From assembly GCF_007830125.1 (NCBI RefSeq), contig NZ_VLLG01000003.1, forward strand, positions 1,877,115 to 1,941,114: a stretch of 64,000 bases of DNA. The letters run 5' to 3'. The notes under the pieces are model-generated. The model searched no databases. It was given only the letters and a program-made list of their open reading frames with translations, and was not told the origin of the DNA. Of this stretch, positions 49,781 through 58,296 are shown piece by piece (position 1 is the stretch's first letter; each line of letters opens with the position of its first letter). The position numbers and the translations under genes are program-made. The stretch is from Chitinophaga japonensis. Its GTDB lineage: Bacteria; Bacteroidota; Bacteroidia; Chitinophagales; Chitinophagaceae.

Positions 49781-51514
49781 TTAAAATAAGCTGATCCCTG
49801 CGCTCCAGCCAATGACGCCGGGATCGTTTTGCCGGTACCCGGTCTTCGGTACCGTTCCCTGTGCGGAATAAATGGAAAGGACCGGACCGGCAAACAGGGT
49901 GCAGTATTTTCCCAGGCGGTAATTCAGCGCCGGCTGCAGGCGCAGCAGCAGTGCCGAGCGGTCCCATTCACCCAGGTAAAGGTTATGGGAGGTCAGCTCC
50001 GTAGTCAGCGACAGTTTTTCAGTAAAAGGCCATTCCCGCCCCAGGCCATAGCCCAATGTAAAGGCCCTTTTATTGTAAACGGGATGCAGGCCGCCCGTTA
50101 AAATGCCATACAGCCGCGGGCTGCCTGACTTAAAGGCCAGGTTCAGCAGGGTTACCTCGTTGGCGTATATGGCTAAGCGGTAGTAGCCGCCTTTGCGCAC
50201 AATATTCAGCAGGCCGATGCTGTAGCCGGAAGAGGTGTCGGCAATATTCACGATGCCGATCTGCGTGCCTTTCAGGTGCCCGGCGTAGTTGAAGATGCCC
50301 GCTACCTGCAGGCCCCTTACTTCCCCGGAGCTGATATTGCCTGCGCCGGCCGCCTGGAAGCCCTTTACAGAATGGTCTGCCCTGTTGAATATGCCGGCCA
50401 TTTGCGCGCCATTCACTTTTTTTTCCGCTATGTTGAATACGCCCGCCGCCTGCAGGCCCCTGATGGAATCGCCGGCCATGTTGAACACGCCCGCCATCTG
50501 CGCGCCTTTTACACTTCCCTTCACCACGTTGAATACGCCCGCCGCCTGGAAGCCCTCCACCGTGTCCAGTGCAAAGTTGTGCACACCTGCTAGCTGCACG
50601 CCATTTACCTCGCCGCCTACCATGTTGAACACGCCGGCGGCCTGGAAGCCTTTGGCATCTTTTTTATCGATGTTGAAAACGCTGCCTATTTCAAAACCGT
50701 TTAGCCCATAGGCATAACCGCCCACCGTGTTCACGGAGAATTTATTGATCACCTGCGCATCCAGCTTGCCGTGCGTGCCCAGGCCGGGTACCAGCGAGTA
50801 CTGGAAAGGTTTGTCGGCAAAAAAGCGGCTCAGGTTCAGGCTTTGCATGCGTTGTTTGGAAGACAGTATGAACTTGCCCAGCCAGGTTTTTTCCACGCTT
50901 ACTTCCACCGGGGCCAGCATTACGGGCTGGGCCTGCCGGATGGTGACGGCCATTTCCTGGTCCTGGCCGGCATGCACGGTCAGCGTGGTGTCCCGGTACA
51001 GGTCCTTGCTCACGGTGATGGCGGCCGCGTATTTTTCATTGCTCTTTAGCCGCAACCGGAAAAAGCCCTGGTCATTGGTGAGCGTGGATATGAATTGCTG
51101 TTTTTCATATACGGTGGCATTCACGACGGTCATGCCCGTTTCCCGGTCCTTTACGTAGCCGCTGACGGTGTAGGAGCGGGAAAGGTCCGGTGCGGTACGC
51201 TGGATAATGATATGATCGCCTACTTCCCGGTACCGGAGGCCCGGCCCCAGCAGCATGTCCAGCACCTGCCGCACGGGCTTATCCCGGGCGGCCAGGGTTA
51301 CCAGGCTGTCGTTCCGCACGGCGTCGCTGGTGTAGGAAAAATGGAAGCCGCCCTGCCTGCCTATTTCATTGAGCACCTGCACCAGCGGTTGCCGCTTTGC
51401 ATGAACGGTAACTGTTTTTCTTAACAGTTGCTGGGCGTGACAGTAGTAAGCGGAGCAGAGCAGATAGCTAACAGTAATGAATATTATTCTTATCAAGCCT
51501 GGGCTATGATTCAT
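49781..51514 (-). CDS. STN-domain envelope protein with tandem AGVFN repeats
   Basis: 577 residues from the ATG at 51514 (an earlier TTG is unlikely). Signal peptide (to about 28), STN domain (about 30-105, VQVLNEIGRQGGFHFSYTS), carboxypeptidase-regulatory-like domain (about 115-195, SYTVSGYVKDRETG), then at least eight repeats of about 20 residues with G-x-Q-x-AGVFN (for example VKGAQMAGVFN, IRGLQAAGVFN, VNGAQMAGIFN), near residues 255-430, and a C-terminal barrel-like part. The repeats resemble the LA_2272-type surface repeats. Function unknown. STN suggests contact with TonB or an anti-sigma factor. Confidence 0.75.
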   Translation of the reverse strand: MNHSPGLIRIIFITVSYLLCSAYYCHAQQLLRKTVTVHAKRQPLVQVLNEIGRQGGFHFSYTSDAVRNDSLVTLAARDKPVRQVLDMLLGPGLRYREVGDHIIIQRTAPDLSRSYTVSGYVKDRETGMTVVNATVYEKQQFISTLTNDQGFFRLRLKSNEKYAAAITVSKDLYRDTTLTVHAGQDQEMAVTIRQAQPVMLAPVEVSVEKTWLGKFILSSKQRMQSLNLSRFFADKPFQYSLVPGLGTHGKLDAQVINKFSVNTVGGYAYGLNGFEIGSVFNIDKKDAKGFQAAGVFNMVGGEVNGVQLAGVHNFALDTVEGFQAAGVFNVVKGSVKGAQMAGVFNMAGDSIRGLQAAGVFNIAEKKVNGAQMAGIFNRADHSVKGFQAAGAGNISSGEVRGLQVAGIFNYAGHLKGTQIGIVNIADTSSGYSIGLLNIVRKGGYYRLAIYANEVTLLNLAFKSGSPRLYGILTGGLHPVYNKRAFTLGYGLGREWPFTEKLSLTTELTSHNLYLGEWDRSALLLRLQPALNYRLGKYCTLFAGPVLSIYSAQGTVPKTGYRQNDPGVIGWSAGISLF

Positions 51515-51581
51515 GAAGGCAAGATACAAATTACTGTTTTAATGCATGCGCGGAGCGACCTGGCATACGTATAAAAAGTAC

Positions 51582-51605
51582 AGGGCCGGATAGATATCCG
51601 GCCCT
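51582..51605 (-). terminator. Strong terminator closing the lipid/PKS cluster
   Basis: AGGGCCGGATA-GA-TATCCGGCCCT, an 11-bp perfect stem. On the minus strand GTACTTTTTATACG follows. It is 66 nt past the stop of the last acyltransferase gene and before the STN gene, so it separates the cluster from the rest of the chromosome. Confidence 0.75.
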
Positions 51606-51670
51606 ACTGATGAAATAGGAAAATTCATTTAATGTCCCTTCGAATATCTGAATTCTTTAGCTGGATTATG

Positions 51671-52978
51671 CTAATGATTCGTTAACGCATTTGTTAACGC
51701 GGCCCCGGTCTTCACCTCCTGCGTCACCAGCCGCATGGCGGCCTCCCGGATCGCTGTCGCTTCCTCGCAGGAGAGAAAGCTGTCGTTTGACATGAACACA
51801 AAATCCATCTGCCCCCGGAACGTGGTGGTGACCAGGGTATTGGGGTTTCTCCACGGAAAGGCCACCGTAGGGCTGTAAATGGTTTCCACCTCGAAGGACT
51901 GGTAGCTTTCCGGTATGTTCAGCCGGCCCATGTTGGAGAAAGTAACGTCATGGCTGCCACTGGTGACCTTTAACAATTTTACCAGTTTGCCGGCGGATGC
52001 ATGGATATATTCACCGATCATCAGTTGTATGAACACATTCAGCTCTTCAATTTTTTTGGACAGGTCTTCTTTCAGTTGCCAGGCCTGTACCCAGAAGCCT
52101 TTGGCAGTGGGTGGCGCTGCGGGGTCCAGCGAAAGGTTTACGGTGGGAGCATAGGCAAACAGCGTGTCCGGTCCGATGGCGTTAATAAAGCGGCGTATAT
52201 CCACCGGCGTTATCAGCTTGTTTTTGGCGGCGTCTCCCTTTACCTGTTGAAAAGCGCGCAGCACCGCTACGCACAATGCCGCGTGCACGCTGGTGCCTTC
52301 CGCCTTGCAGCGGGCTACGAAAGCGGCGGAGGTGGCGGCGTCCAGCTTCCAGTGCAGGAGATAGTCTTTGCCTTTGGGCGGTATCTTTTTGCGCCACAGC
52401 ACAAAGGACAGGGTAAGCCAGGCCAGTATGGCGGAGCGCTTGCCTTTCCGTACCAGTTGCCTGTTCTGCAGGTAGGGAGCGGGTATCAGGTCCTGTATGG
52501 CGTTGAAGGATGTGTAAGGCGTTAACGTGGTTCCGGGCTGGTCCAGCAACTGCAATACTTCCCGCAGGAGGGTGGCCACAGAGGCGCCGTCGCAGATGCA
52601 GTGATGGCAGACCAGCATCAGTTCAGACACTTCGGCGGAACGTATCCATACCACCCGGCACAGGGGACCGTTGCGCATATCGAAAGGCGTGCTCCATTCC
52701 GCCGCGGATTCCCGCTGCCAGTCGTTGTCCTGCTGCCTTTCCACGATGCGCACCGGTATGGCGGCTACCTGCGCATTCCTGATAAAATGCGGCATTCCCT
52801 TTTTGTCGGGTGCTACGCCTGCCTGCAGCAGGGGATGCCTGGCCTGTATGGCCGCCAGTGCCTGCCGGAGGTTTTCCTGGCGGACAGCACCGCGGATCTT
52901 TGCCACGAATGCGCTGTTGAGCGGCGTGTGCCCGTCGCCGTACATGATCCTTTCGCCAATGATCAATTTCCTGTTCAT
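51671..52978 (-). CDS. HHxxxD acyltransferase 1 (PapA/condensation-domain fold)
   Basis: 435 residues. CoA-dependent acyltransferase/condensation superfamily with the catalytic HHCICDG (His125, His126, Asp130) and the latch region with THFSNMGRLNIPESY. It resembles PapA5-like diol esterases, which move an acyl group from a thioester to a hydroxyl. The start overlaps the stop of acyltransferase 2 by 4 nt. Last gene of the cluster. Confidence 0.87.
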   Translation of the reverse strand: MNRKLIIGERIMYGDGHTPLNSAFVAKIRGAVRQENLRQALAAIQARHPLLQAGVAPDKKGMPHFIRNAQVAAIPVRIVERQQDNDWQRESAAEWSTPFDMRNGPLCRVVWIRSAEVSELMLVCHHCICDGASVATLLREVLQLLDQPGTTLTPYTSFNAIQDLIPAPYLQNRQLVRKGKRSAILAWLTLSFVLWRKKIPPKGKDYLLHWKLDAATSAAFVARCKAEGTSVHAALCVAVLRAFQQVKGDAAKNKLITPVDIRRFINAIGPDTLFAYAPTVNLSLDPAAPPTAKGFWVQAWQLKEDLSKKIEELNVFIQLMIGEYIHASAGKLVKLLKVTSGSHDVTFSNMGRLNIPESYQSFEVETIYSPTVAFPWRNPNTLVTTTFRGQMDFVFMSNDSFLSCEEATAIREAAMRLVTQEVKTGAALTNALTNH

Positions 52979-54300
52979 GTTTGTGTTTTTGATGTGCTAA
53001 TGCGCTGATATGCTGATGTGCTGATGAATGAATGCGAATCTTCTTGTAATCCCATTAGCAGTTCCATCACTTTATTTTTAATAGCTTCTGCTTCCTGTTC
53101 CGGCAGGTAGTGATCATCTGAAAGCAGCGAAAAGCTCAACCGGCCTTCAAAGGTGCTGGCAATGATGAAATACGGGTTAGCGGATTTAAACACCTGCACG
53201 GGATTGTAAACGGCCACTACTTCAAACGAATGGTAGCTGGCCGGTATATCCAGCCGGCCCAGGTTGGAAAAGGTGAAAACCGGCTTGCCTTTGGCGGCGA
53301 TAAAATATTTTTCCAGCCTCTGTACCAGCGCATGCTGGCATTCGTAAAGTACCAGTATGCGCTGCTGCTTTATAGCATCCAGCTTTTGATGCAGTTGTTT
53401 GTGCAGTTGCCTGGCCTTGTCAAAGAAACCCGCTTCCCGGTTGTTGTCCAGCCTCAGGTCTACGGCGGAGGCAAAGCCCAGTAGCATATCCGGTTTTATA
53501 GCAGGCAAAAACCGCCTGAGGTTTACGGGAGCATATATTTTGTTATGCACTATTCTGCTACCCGGCGCTTGCCGGAACGCTTCCAGGAAGGCCACGCATA
53601 ATGTGGTATGTATGGTTACCTGCTCCTGTCTGCAGCGCGCTGTGAGCGCAGCGGTGGCGGCCGGGTCTAGCTCCCAGCGGAGGGTGTAGCTTCTGCCCCG
53701 GGGCACATGCTTACGGGGGCGTTTAAGAAACAGTAATACGCGCAGCAGCCATACCAGCAGTCTGCCCTTAAGGCGTATTCCCTTGTCCGTTAGTATGTTT
53801 GCCGGCACCAGTTCCCCGATAGTGGAAAAGGTAGGGTGGGGCGTTATTTCCGTATCCGGTCGGTCCACCAGCATCAGTATTTCCCGGCACAGCGTTACGA
53901 GGGAGGCGCCGTCGCATATTACATGATGGCATACCAGCATCAGCTCCGAGGCTTCCTTGCCCTGCAGCCACACTAACCGCATCAGCGGGCCCTGCTGCAT
54001 GTTAAAAGGCAGGTGGCATTCCGCTTCTGCTGTTTGTATCCAGTCATTGTCTGTATAGCGCTCCATGATGCGCAGGGGTATTTCCGGTATAACAGCCGGT
54101 GTAACGAACCAGGGCGTTCCCTGCGCATCTTCCACTATGCCCGCGGTAAGCGGAGGATGCCTGGCCTGTATCTTGTTCAGGGTCTGGCGCAGGCGGTGTG
54201 CCGGGAATGTGCCATGTATTTTCACGGTAAATGCGATGTTTTTTGGTGTGCAGCCATCTCCATAAATGAACCGCTCGATAAATAATAGCTTTCTATTCAT
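52975..54300 (-). CDS. HHxxxD acyltransferase 2
   Basis: 441 residues from the ATG at 54300. Same fold and same catalytic positions as its neighbours (HHVICDG at 125-131). The conserved FSNLGRLDIPASYHSFEV segment lies near 345-362. Clearly paralogous with 1 and 3 over the full length but divergent, so the duplication is old. Its last residues (SFISTSAYQRISTSKTQT) are encoded by the one-armed repeat array at 52991-53030 and are absent from the paralogs. Confidence 0.87.
   Translation of the reverse strand: MNRKLLFIERFIYGDGCTPKNIAFTVKIHGTFPAHRLRQTLNKIQARHPPLTAGIVEDAQGTPWFVTPAVIPEIPLRIMERYTDNDWIQTAEAECHLPFNMQQGPLMRLVWLQGKEASELMLVCHHVICDGASLVTLCREILMLVDRPDTEITPHPTFSTIGELVPANILTDKGIRLKGRLLVWLLRVLLFLKRPRKHVPRGRSYTLRWELDPAATAALTARCRQEQVTIHTTLCVAFLEAFRQAPGSRIVHNKIYAPVNLRRFLPAIKPDMLLGFASAVDLRLDNNREAGFFDKARQLHKQLHQKLDAIKQQRILVLYECQHALVQRLEKYFIAAKGKPVFTFSNLGRLDIPASYHSFEVVAVYNPVQVFKSANPYFIIASTFEGRLSFSLLSDDHYLPEQEAEAIKNKVMELLMGLQEDSHSFISTSAYQRISTSKTQT
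52991..53030. repeat. One-armed 8-nt repeat array, GTGCTGAT type (site H)
   Basis: Units GTGCTAAT, GCGCTGAT, ATGCTGAT, GTGCTGAT in tandem. It lacks the inverted second arm of the other sites and is wholly inside the 3' end of acyltransferase 2, where it encodes about 14 of its C-terminal residues. Confidence 0.7.
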
Positions 54301-54356
54301 GATAAAAAGGATTTTTTTGATCCAATAGAAAGCTGGCACGGTTATGTACGAAGCTG

Positions 54357-54425
54357 GAAGTATGAAGTATGAGGTATGAAGTAAGCGGCAGGAGTCCTAC
54401 TTCCCACCTCTTACTTCATACTTCC
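54357..54425. repeat. Heptamer-repeat hairpin, GAAGTAT type (site E)
   Basis: Units GAAGTAT, GAAGTAT, GAGGTAT, GAAGTAA face CTACTTCC and TTACTTCATACTTCC. The ends 54357-54370 and 54412-54425 pair perfectly over 14 bp. Acyltransferase 3 ends in it: the codons for VGSMK and its stop lie in the right arm. Confidence 0.75.
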
Positions 54426-55706
54426 TACTTCAGCCGTTACTGTTGTCGCCTTTTTTTCTTCCATTAATAATTCCATGGCTTTGTTTTTTATGGCCTCCGC
54501 CTCTTCGTACGCCAGGTAGGCATCGTTGGAGAGGAAGGAGAAATTCAGTTGATCATCAAAAGTGCTGGCAATGATACCATTCGGGTTGGCGGATTTGAAT
54601 ATCAGCACGGGATTGTGGATGGTCTCTACCTCGAAGGAATGGTAATGCCTGGGAATGTCCAGCCGGCCCATGTTGGAGAAGGTAAGATCGTTGTTTCCCC
54701 TGGCGGTGCTCATGTACTGCGAAAGTTTTTTCACTACCGGGTGGTAGTATTCGTTGAGCATGAGCTCCTCGTATACTTTCAGGTTCTCCAGTTTTTCCGA
54801 CAGGCGATCGTTCACCTTCCTGGTCTGCGCGCTGAAATCCAGTCCCGGGGCTTTGTCCAGGGAGAGCGTAATGCTGGTGGCAAACCCGAACAGCATATCA
54901 TCTTTTATTTCCGTAATGTACCGGCGCAGGTTCACCGGGCAAAAGACCTGGTTCTTAGCTTTGGCGCCTTTTACCTGGCGGAAGGCCCACAGGAAGGCGG
55001 TGCACAGCGCGGCATGTACGGTGGTGCGCTCCTCTTTGCAGCGCCGCACCAGCGCGGCGGTGGCGGCCTTGTCCAGCTTCCAGCGCAGGGTGTAGTCCTT
55101 TCCCCAGCGGATCTGTTTTTTACCTGGCACAAAGAAGAGGAACAGGCGCAGCAACGCCGCGATCACCCTGCCTTTGCGCTGCAGCTTTTTGTCAGACAGG
55201 ATGGCGTCCGGCACCAGGTCCGCAATGCTGCTGAAGGACTCATACTGCCCGATGGCCAGGCCGGGCTGGTCCAGTAAAAGCAGTATTTCCCGGAAGAGGG
55301 TAACGATGGAGGCGCCGTCGCAGATGCAATGGTGGCACACCAGCACCAGGTCAGACACCACGCCGGACCTGATCCATACCATGCGCAGCAGCGGCCCCTG
55401 CTGCATATCAAAAGGCTGCGCGCATTCCTTTTCAGATTCCCGCATCCAGTCCTCCTCGGAACTGCGTTCCACGATCCGCAGCGGCACCTCGGGTACCGGC
55501 GAAGGGGATACGAACCAGGGCGTGCCCCTGCTGTCCTGCTTTACACCAACGGTGAGCAGGGGATGCTTGGCCTGCACCTTCGCCAGCGCATTGCGCAGGG
55601 CCGCTTCGTTCACAACACCCCGGATCTTTACCGTAAAGGTGATGTTCTTCGGGATGGTGCCGTCTGCGTAGATGAACCGCTCCAGGAAAAGTAGCTTGCG
55701 TTTCAT
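54411..55706 (-). CDS. HHxxxD acyltransferase 3
   Basis: 431 residues. Catalytic HHCICDG at 125-131 and the SNMGRLDIPRHYHSFEV segment, as in copies 1 and 2. Upstream member of the tandem triplet. The C-terminus (AEVGSMK) runs into the repeat hairpin of site E. Three such enzymes suggest three distinct hydroxyls or acyl donors in the final product. Confidence 0.87.
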   Translation of the reverse strand: MKRKLLFLERFIYADGTIPKNITFTVKIRGVVNEAALRNALAKVQAKHPLLTVGVKQDSRGTPWFVSPSPVPEVPLRIVERSSEEDWMRESEKECAQPFDMQQGPLLRMVWIRSGVVSDLVLVCHHCICDGASIVTLFREILLLLDQPGLAIGQYESFSSIADLVPDAILSDKKLQRKGRVIAALLRLFLFFVPGKKQIRWGKDYTLRWKLDKAATAALVRRCKEERTTVHAALCTAFLWAFRQVKGAKAKNQVFCPVNLRRYITEIKDDMLFGFATSITLSLDKAPGLDFSAQTRKVNDRLSEKLENLKVYEELMLNEYYHPVVKKLSQYMSTARGNNDLTFSNMGRLDIPRHYHSFEVETIHNPVLIFKSANPNGIIASTFDDQLNFSFLSNDAYLAYEEAEAIKNKAMELLMEEKKATTVTAEVGSMK

Positions 55707-55736
55707 ATCAGATAGTGTTCAGTTTTTAGAATGTAA

Positions 55737-55816
55737 AATGTAAAATGATAAATGTAAAATGTAAAAGTTGGCGGGAGCCTTTTACATTTGAAATTTTACA
55801 TTTATCATTTTACATT
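55737..55816. repeat. Heptamer-repeat hairpin, ATGTAAA type (site C)
   Basis: The arms 55737-55760 and 55793-55816 pair perfectly over 24 bp, with the same arm sequence as site B 16 kb away. The left flank shares 22 nt with site A. The glycosyltransferase gene on the minus strand ends inside: its last eleven residues (CKMINVKFQM and stop region) are repeat-encoded. Confidence 0.85.
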
Positions 55817-56990
55817 CTTCTACAAAGGTTTCCAGGTATTCCACCGCTTTGCTATTGCCTCCCGCCTGGATGAAGGTGTCCCGTATGCGGGAGGCGGCAT
55901 TACGGTACTGCGGGTTTTCCAGCAGTTGCCACATGGCGGATCGCAGATCGTTTATCCGCAGCCGTTTGTAGCGCAGCTTGATGCCACAGCCGGCCTTTTC
56001 TATCAGGGACGCTGTATGGAAATGGTCGTAGGCAATGGGCGTGATCAGCATGGGCAGCCCGTTCATGAATGTATCATTTACGGTATTGAATCCGCCGTGG
56101 CAGATCACTGCGTCCATTTTTGCCATGAGCTGCGACTGGGGCACATAGCCCTGCACCATGAAGTTGTCCGGCCATTGCTCAAAGATGTCCGGGCTGGTGG
56201 CGGCCACGATGGTCAGCGGCTGATCTGCAAAGGCGGTGACCAGCTTGCTGAAAAATTCCCGGCGGATATCTACCAGCAGGGTGCCTAGGGAGACGTATAC
56301 TTTGGGCGATGTCGCCTTGTCCAGCCGTTTCCAGTCAAAGGGCGTATCGTTGGGCCGCCCTTTTACCGGGCCTACAAATTTCATGTGCGGCGGCGGGTGG
56401 GCGATGCCGGAAAATTCCTGCGAGGTGAACACGATATTCAGCTTGTCGGAATTTACTACAGATGCCGGCGCATAAATGCCGAACTCCTCTTGCAGCGCCA
56501 TGATATGGCGCACCCACCAGGCATGCACTTTAGGGGCGCTCATGGCGTCGCCGCCTACATCCGGCGGCACCGGCGTGGTGGTAACGCAGGGAATGCCCTT
56601 GTTATAGGCGCATATCGCGCCGGCAAAGGTGATGCAGTCATTGATGATCACATCCGGCTGGAACTCGTCCACGATGCGCGGCAGGCCCTTCATCAGGAAC
56701 CGGCAGAAGGGGAGGTAAGTCTCTTCCAGCGCCAGCTTCAGTGTTTCCGCACCGGAAATGTGCGGACCATCGTCCTGCCGTTTTAATATGCGCTGTATTT
56801 CCGGTAAATGTTCCTCCAGCTCTGCATGGGGCACGATGAACCGCCCGCCGGCAGGTACATGCGCAGGCGCAATTTCCCGGATGCCTGCCCAGGCTACCTG
56901 GTGGCCCCGGGCTATCAGGCTGGCCCCTACGCTCAGCGTGGGACTGATATGCCCGAAGAAAGGAGGAACGACGAATAAAAATTTTGACAT
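55782..56990 (-). CDS. GT1-family glycosyltransferase 2
   Basis: 402 residues, GT-B fold. The N-terminal acceptor domain starts FLFVVPPFFGHISPTLSVG with the catalytic-His region, and the donor motif is VICHGGFNTVNDTFMNGLPMLITPIAYDHF (landmarks CHGGFNTVND and GLPMLITPIAYDH). It should transfer a sugar from a nucleotide donor to a hydroxyl of the lipid or polyketide. The C-terminal tail is from the site C repeat and has no match in glycosyltransferase 1. Confidence 0.9.
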   Translation of the reverse strand: MSKFLFVVPPFFGHISPTLSVGASLIARGHQVAWAGIREIAPAHVPAGGRFIVPHAELEEHLPEIQRILKRQDDGPHISGAETLKLALEETYLPFCRFLMKGLPRIVDEFQPDVIINDCITFAGAICAYNKGIPCVTTTPVPPDVGGDAMSAPKVHAWWVRHIMALQEEFGIYAPASVVNSDKLNIVFTSQEFSGIAHPPPHMKFVGPVKGRPNDTPFDWKRLDKATSPKVYVSLGTLLVDIRREFFSKLVTAFADQPLTIVAATSPDIFEQWPDNFMVQGYVPQSQLMAKMDAVICHGGFNTVNDTFMNGLPMLITPIAYDHFHTASLIEKAGCGIKLRYKRLRINDLRSAMWQLLENPQYRNAASRIRDTFIQAGGNSKAVEYLETFVEECKMINVKFQM

Positions 56991-57003
56991 AGAAGAATAT
57001 TTT

Positions 57004-57109
57004 AATGTGCGAATATGCGAATGTGCAAATGTGCAGATGATGGAATATTATGTTTCGCGGGCATTCATTTGCACATCTGCATATTTGCACATTCGCACAT
57101 TCGCACATT
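57004..57109. repeat. 8-nt repeat hairpin, GTGCGAAT type (site F)
   Basis: The arms 57004-57039 and 57074-57109 are complementary over 36 positions with two mismatches, around a 34-nt loop. Units GTGCGAAT, ATGCGAAT, GTGCAAAT, GTGCAGAT. Glycosyltransferase 1 ends inside the right arm, so its CVNVRMCECANMQMCK tail is repeat-encoded. Confidence 0.85.
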
Positions 57110-58285
57110 CACACACATTTGTTCTAATAACCCTGCCGCTCTCACCGTTCCTCCCGCGCTTTCAAAGGAGCCGCGCAACTGTCGCGCAGCGGCGGCATAC
57201 CGGCTGTTCTCCAGTATCTCCCACACGGCATTTTTCAGGTGCTCCGCTTTGAACCGTTTGAAGTTGAGCCGCTGCCCGCTTTCCGTGGCCGCCACCCTGC
57301 CGGCTACAAAGGACTGGTCGTAGGCAATGGGGATCACTACCAGGGGCAGGCCGTGCGCCAGTGTTTCACAAACCGTATTATGCCCGCCATGGCATACCAC
57401 GGCATCCAGGTAGGGCAGCAATGACAGTTGGGGCACTTTTTCATACACCAGGAAATTAGCGGGCCAGGCATCAAACAGGCCGGGATCGGATACCACTACC
57501 ACGGTCAGTTGCTCCTGGCCCAGCGCCGTGCATACCTTGCTGAAAAATTCCTTTTTATAGCTGTGGTCAAAGGTGGTGCCGATGGACACCAGCACTTTGG
57601 TTCTATACGGCATGCTATGGAACTGCTCCCAGTCAAACGGGATGGCGGCCGGCCGGTGCTGTATCACCGGGCCTACGAACTGGTACTGCTCCGGCAGCTC
57701 CGTGTCGCCAAAGAAGGCCCGGGAGGTAAATACGAGGGTCAAGGCGTCGGAACGCTGCAGGGGCCTGTCAGTATCCAGCCCCAGCTCCTGCTGCAGCGCT
57801 ATGATCTTCCGGTCGCCCCATTCCTTTATCCTGGGCAGGTCGTCCATGGCCCTTACGGCGGCGGGGGCGGTAACTGCCGTGGCGTAGGGAATGCCTTTCT
57901 TTTCCGCGGCGATGGCGCCGGCAAACAGCTCGTGGTCATGGATCACCACGTCCGGCTGAAAATCTTCCAGCCACTGCGCAATGCCGGGATACATGTACCG
58001 GTTCAGCGGTATCAGCACATCGTCGTACAGGAATTTGATGCTTTCCACGCCGTACACCTCCTGCTGGCGGATACCATCCAGGTATTGCGCGCCATCGCCG
58101 GAGGACGCTTCTGCCGGGTACTGCACCAGCAGCAATTGTCCGCCGGGCGGCAGCTTTTCCTGCAGGGCCGGCTCCAGGCTGATCCAGCCCACGGCATGCC
58201 CGCGCAGCAGCAGCTCGGCGCCCAGGCTCAGGGTAGGATTGATATGCCCGGTCAGGGGCGGCACAACAAAAGCAAATTTTGCCAT
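57065..58285 (-). CDS. GT1-family glycosyltransferase 1
   Basis: 406 residues, GT-B fold: FAFVVPPLTGHINPTLSLG at the N-terminus and VVCHGGHNTVCETLAHGLPLVV near 295-316 (landmarks CHGGHNTVCE and HGLPLVVIPIAYDQ). Paralog of glycosyltransferase 2 in tandem. The final 16 residues rich in Cys and Met come from the repeat hairpin of site F. It starts 11 nt after the hydrolase stop. The first glycosylation step of the cluster by gene order, which is inference. Confidence 0.9.
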   Translation of the reverse strand: MAKFAFVVPPLTGHINPTLSLGAELLLRGHAVGWISLEPALQEKLPPGGQLLLVQYPAEASSGDGAQYLDGIRQQEVYGVESIKFLYDDVLIPLNRYMYPGIAQWLEDFQPDVVIHDHELFAGAIAAEKKGIPYATAVTAPAAVRAMDDLPRIKEWGDRKIIALQQELGLDTDRPLQRSDALTLVFTSRAFFGDTELPEQYQFVGPVIQHRPAAIPFDWEQFHSMPYRTKVLVSIGTTFDHSYKKEFFSKVCTALGQEQLTVVVVSDPGLFDAWPANFLVYEKVPQLSLLPYLDAVVCHGGHNTVCETLAHGLPLVVIPIAYDQSFVAGRVAATESGQRLNFKRFKAEHLKNAVWEILENSRYAAAARQLRGSFESAGGTVRAAGLLEQMCVNVRMCECANMQMCK

Positions 58286-58296
58286 AGGCGTTGTCG

